NCBI GenBank assembly: GCA_945904015.1
Contig: CAMDPK010000043.1
Location: forward strand, 1-46,439
DNA length: 46,439 bases
Source of the DNA: Candidatus Kuenenia stuttgartensis
GTDB taxonomy: Bacteria; Planctomycetota; Planctomycetia; Planctomycetales; Planctomycetaceae
Direction: 5' to 3'
The notes beneath the pieces are model-generated. The model saw only the letters and a list, made by a program, of their open reading frames with translations, was not told the DNA's origin and made no database searches. Every line of letters begins with the position of its first letter. Position 1 is the first letter of the stretch. The position numbers and the translations under genes were made by a program. Of this stretch, positions 44,429-46,439 are shown piece after piece.

Positions 44429-45556
44429 TCATGGCAGCGCCGGTTTGAACTCGATCCCGCGCCCCTGCTCATCGCACAGCCGCAGTTGCAGCGACCAGTT
44501 GTTGGGGACTTCGGGGTCTTTGTGCTGTGGTCCTTGGCAGACTTTGACCAGTAGCGTGTTGCGGCCGGCCTTCAATTGAATCGGCGTGACGAAGCGGTCG
44601 AAGCGGGTGCCGTTGAGCCATTGGTCGCGACCGAACACCTTCTCGCCGTTGAGCCACACCGAGCAATTGTCGTCCGCTCCGCAACGCACTTGAGCCGCTT
44701 GCTCGCGCGAGACGTCGATCTCCGAGTACGCATAGCCGACCGCCTCACGCGTCGTGTCCAGTTGTTTGTTGAGGTCCAATTGGCCGAGCGTGTCGGACTC
44801 GTGATGTCTATTCCAAGCGATTTCCGTTCCGCCTTGACCGAGATACTTCGCTTGCAGGTCGACTTTTCCTTCCGGTTCAAAAACCTTCGCGAAGCCGGTC
44901 TTCTGCGGAGCGTCGAACGGACCGACCAGCCACCACTCCGTGACCAAGCCCAAGTGCTGCACAACATCCGCCGACTCACCGAGCGACTTCAACTTCGCCG
45001 CCGCCTGCGTGACTTGCGTGCTGTCACGAGCCGCCTCGAACGCCTTGCGGAACTCGGCCTTCGCGGCGGTTTGATCTTTGTCCTTCAATGCTCGGTCACC
45101 CGCCGCCAGCGCGAGGCCGACCGCTTCGTACCGAAACTCAGCATCGTCCAGCCGTGTCGGAATCCAACCCTCGCGAAACGCCGGTTCCAACTTGTCGAGC
45201 AATCCCAGCACCAACCGCCTTGGCCGGCCGACGCGTTTGGCATCGCTGACGTATTCCTTGAAAAACTCGACCGGCCACTTCGTCCCATCTCGCGCCAGCT
45301 CGCGAGCCACGATCTCTTCATAGACCGTTCGATACCAATTCGCCGCGACCGCATTCGAGGTATCCATCGCCGCAAGCAATTCTGGCAAGACCTCAACCCC
45401 CCGCTTCGCCAACTGATCACGAGCCACGTTCGCCGCCACCGACCCTTCTCCCTGCGGCCCCGTCTTCGCGATCACGGCCAAATGCGGCCCAGGATCGTCG
45501 GGCGGGACGAGCCCGCCGAGGCCCACCAGCATCAAGCAACCAACGATCCACTTCAC
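44429..45556 (-). CDS. Exported protein with C-terminal beta-sandwich, function unknown
   Basis: A protein of about 375 residues. A signal-peptide-like start (VKWIVGCLMLVGLGGLVPPDDPGP) is followed by an alpha-helical region (about 30-185, with a DRALKDKDQTAAKAEFRKAFEAA TPR/HEAT-like helix pair). The C-terminal galactose-binding-like domain (about 195-370) contains WWLVGPFDAPQ, a CGADDNCSVWLNGEKVF strand and LKAGRNTLLVKVCQ, as in accessory domains of planctomycetal sugar-active proteins. GTG 45556 has AGGAG at 8 bases and is preferred over the in-frame ATG nine codons upstream. I do not recognise a named family. It may be co-transcribed with the downstream PQQ-propeller gene. Confidence 0.72.
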   Translation of the reverse strand: MKWIVGCLMLVGLGGLVPPDDPGPHLAVIAKTGPQGEGSVAANVARDQLAKRGVEVLPELLAAMDTSNAVAANWYRTVYEEIVARELARDGTKWPVEFFKEYVSDAKRVGRPRRLVLGLLDKLEPAFREGWIPTRLDDAEFRYEAVGLALAAGDRALKDKDQTAAKAEFRKAFEAARDSTQVTQAAAKLKSLGESADVVQHLGLVTEWWLVGPFDAPQKTGFAKVFEPEGKVDLQAKYLGQGGTEIAWNRHHESDTLGQLDLNKQLDTTREAVGYAYSEIDVSREQAAQVRCGADDNCSVWLNGEKVFGRDQWLNGTRFDRFVTPIQLKAGRNTLLVKVCQGPQHKDPEVPNNWSLQLRLCDEQGRGIEFKPALP

Positions 45557-45850
45557 GACAAGGCTCCTGTTAGCAGGGAACAAACGGCAAACGGATCGAC
45601 ATTCTGCGAGTCAACCGTCGCCGTGCCAAGCGAGGGAACCACCCATGCACGAAGAACTCGCTGATGGCAACGACAACTGTCCGACCTTGGCCAGTCGGCG
45701 GACGTGAAGTCCCAGGAACTTGTCGCAGCGTTCGGCGTCGTGGACAATCCCCGCGTCTTGCAGATCGTCAGCCTGAGCTTTTTGTGTGACCCGTCCGGCT
45801 TGAGCCACGGTCACTTGGTGCGAACTGCCTTTTTGAAGCGGAGAATACCC
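45557..45850. other. Intergenic region between divergent exported-protein genes
   Basis: About 290 bases with no gene I can support. Short frames exist on both strands but lack a ribosome site or homology. It must hold the divergent promoters. No riboswitch class was recognised. Confidence 0.4.
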
Positions 45851-46439
45851 ATGTTTCGGAATGCAGCTTTTCAGTGGAATCGAAACGACCTGCCGCAGTG
45901 GAGACATTTTGCTTGGCACGCGATCTTCGCACTGTTCGTCCTGACGCTGCTCGCACCGTCAGAGGCCGTCGCACAAGGCAGCAAGAAAAAGTCCCGCTCA
46001 ACCACAACGAAGTCGAACGAGCCAGTCGCCAAGTCAACCGAAAAAGAAAAAGACGCGGACGACGGCGAGCTGAAGTTCACCGCCGAACAAATCGAGAAGG
46101 CCAAAAGCAAATTCACTTCCGCCGAAGAAGCGTTCAGCGTAGGAGCGGCTCATTACAACAGCCGGAACTTCGCAGCCAGTCGCGAGCCTTTGGAGGCGGC
46201 CTTGATTCTCGCTCCGAGCAAAGACATCGAGTACCGCATCAAGGTGTATCGGGCATTGACGTCGTCGTATCGCCAACTCGAAGTCGTCGAACCATTTATC
46301 GAAGCCAGTGAGTACATCATTCGATACAGCGATCGCGGTGCCGAGCAGTCGCTCACACGCGGGTCACTGTTGTCGTTCATTCATGAGCGAGGCAAAGTCG
46401 ACCCGTTCATCAAACGGCACGAGGAGCGTCTGAAGAAGA
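45851..46439 (+). CDS. Exported TPR-like protein, 5' part (cut by window end)
   Basis: The first 196 residues of a longer protein, still open at the window edge. A hydrophobic signal segment (about 19-42, ..FALFVLTLLAPSEAVAQG) is followed by a Lys/Ser/Thr-rich linker (43-75) and a helical region with TPR-like features (SAEEAFSVGAAHYNSRNFAASREPLEAALILAPSKDIEYRIKVYRALTSSYRQL). It is probably secreted or lumenal and mediates protein-protein contacts. GGAGA lies 6 bases before the ATG. Divergent from the gene at 44429. Confidence 0.8.
   Translation, partial: MFRNAAFQWNRNDLPQWRHFAWHAIFALFVLTLLAPSEAVAQGSKKKSRSTTTKSNEPVAKSTEKEKDADDGELKFTAEQIEKAKSKFTSAEEAFSVGAAHYNSRNFAASREPLEAALILAPSKDIEYRIKVYRALTSSYRQLEVVEPFIEASEYIIRYSDRGAEQSLTRGSLLSFIHERGKVDPFIKRHEERLKK

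Noticed and set aside
45611..45919. 102-codon minus-strand frame upstream of the TPR-like gene
   Set aside because: It overlaps the 5' end of the TPR-like gene, has no ribosome site and shows no recognisable family.

Overview
The window is GC-rich chromosomal DNA from a member of the Planctomycetota, probably class Planctomycetia. The evidence is the gene content. There are two secreted PSCyt/PSD1-type proteins (DUF1549/DUF1553), a DUF1501 protein with a twin-arginine signal, a 1.6-kDa-scale (about 1620 residue) PVC-type haem-binding dehydrogenase fused to a CxxCH cytochrome module, a secreted Gfo/Idh/MocA oxidoreductase, PQQ-like propeller and PPC-domain exported proteins, and an RTX protein with an LEPR-XLL-like N-terminus. 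No species can be named from this.

Layout. 1-1.9 kb: a tyrosine integrase next to tRNA-Ser(GGA), the likely edge of an integrated element lying to the left. 1.9-9.0 kb: a RidA-family protein with a small partner, floA, an ABC-2 permease, a DUF58 protein and a large exported PPC protein. 9.0-14.5 kb (minus strand): thiolase, a PIN-domain toxin-like pair, and a 1091-residue RTX repeat protein. 14.8-15.3 kb: RNase P RNA (minus). 15.6-20.1 kb (plus): FHA protein, rsgA, DUF1501 and Gfo/Idh/MocA proteins, facing a PSD1 cytochrome protein (minus). 23.4-27.2 kb (plus): a RelE/ParE-type toxin-antitoxin pair, nadE and a neutral-ceramidase-like protein. 27.3-31.2 kb: a receiver/HATPase regulator diverging from a second PSD1 protein, then a DUF2752 membrane protein. 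31.2-36.9 kb (minus): VapBC and the PVC giant. 37.2-43.0 kb (plus): a candidate ion-transport and sensing module made of an APC permease with USP-like C-terminus, a 64-residue membrane protein, a KdpD-like kinase lacking the KdpD N-terminal sensor domain, and KdpE. 43.1-46.4 kb: two exported proteins (minus) and the start of a TPR-like exported protein (plus), cut by the window edge.

The most striking structure is not a gene. At least a dozen short palindromic elements of several unrelated sequence families are scattered through the window, usually as inverted pairs. Several carry an outward GTAG head like that of REP/BIME elements. In three genes (floA, the receiver/HATPase regulator, the PVC giant) the TAG of that GTAG is the stop codon. 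In four others (nadE, the ceramidase-like gene, the PPC protein, the KdpD-like kinase) elements lie inside the reading frame and are translated, mostly at domain linkers. No REP-associated (RAYT) transposase gene is present here.

Functional grouping: the cytochrome/DUF1501/PVC proteins fit the large planctomycetal set of exported proteins for polymer degradation, but their substrates are unknown. The 37-43 kb block reads as one co-directional module, and K+ homeostasis is the best guess from the KdpDE homology and the KimA-like architecture of the permease.
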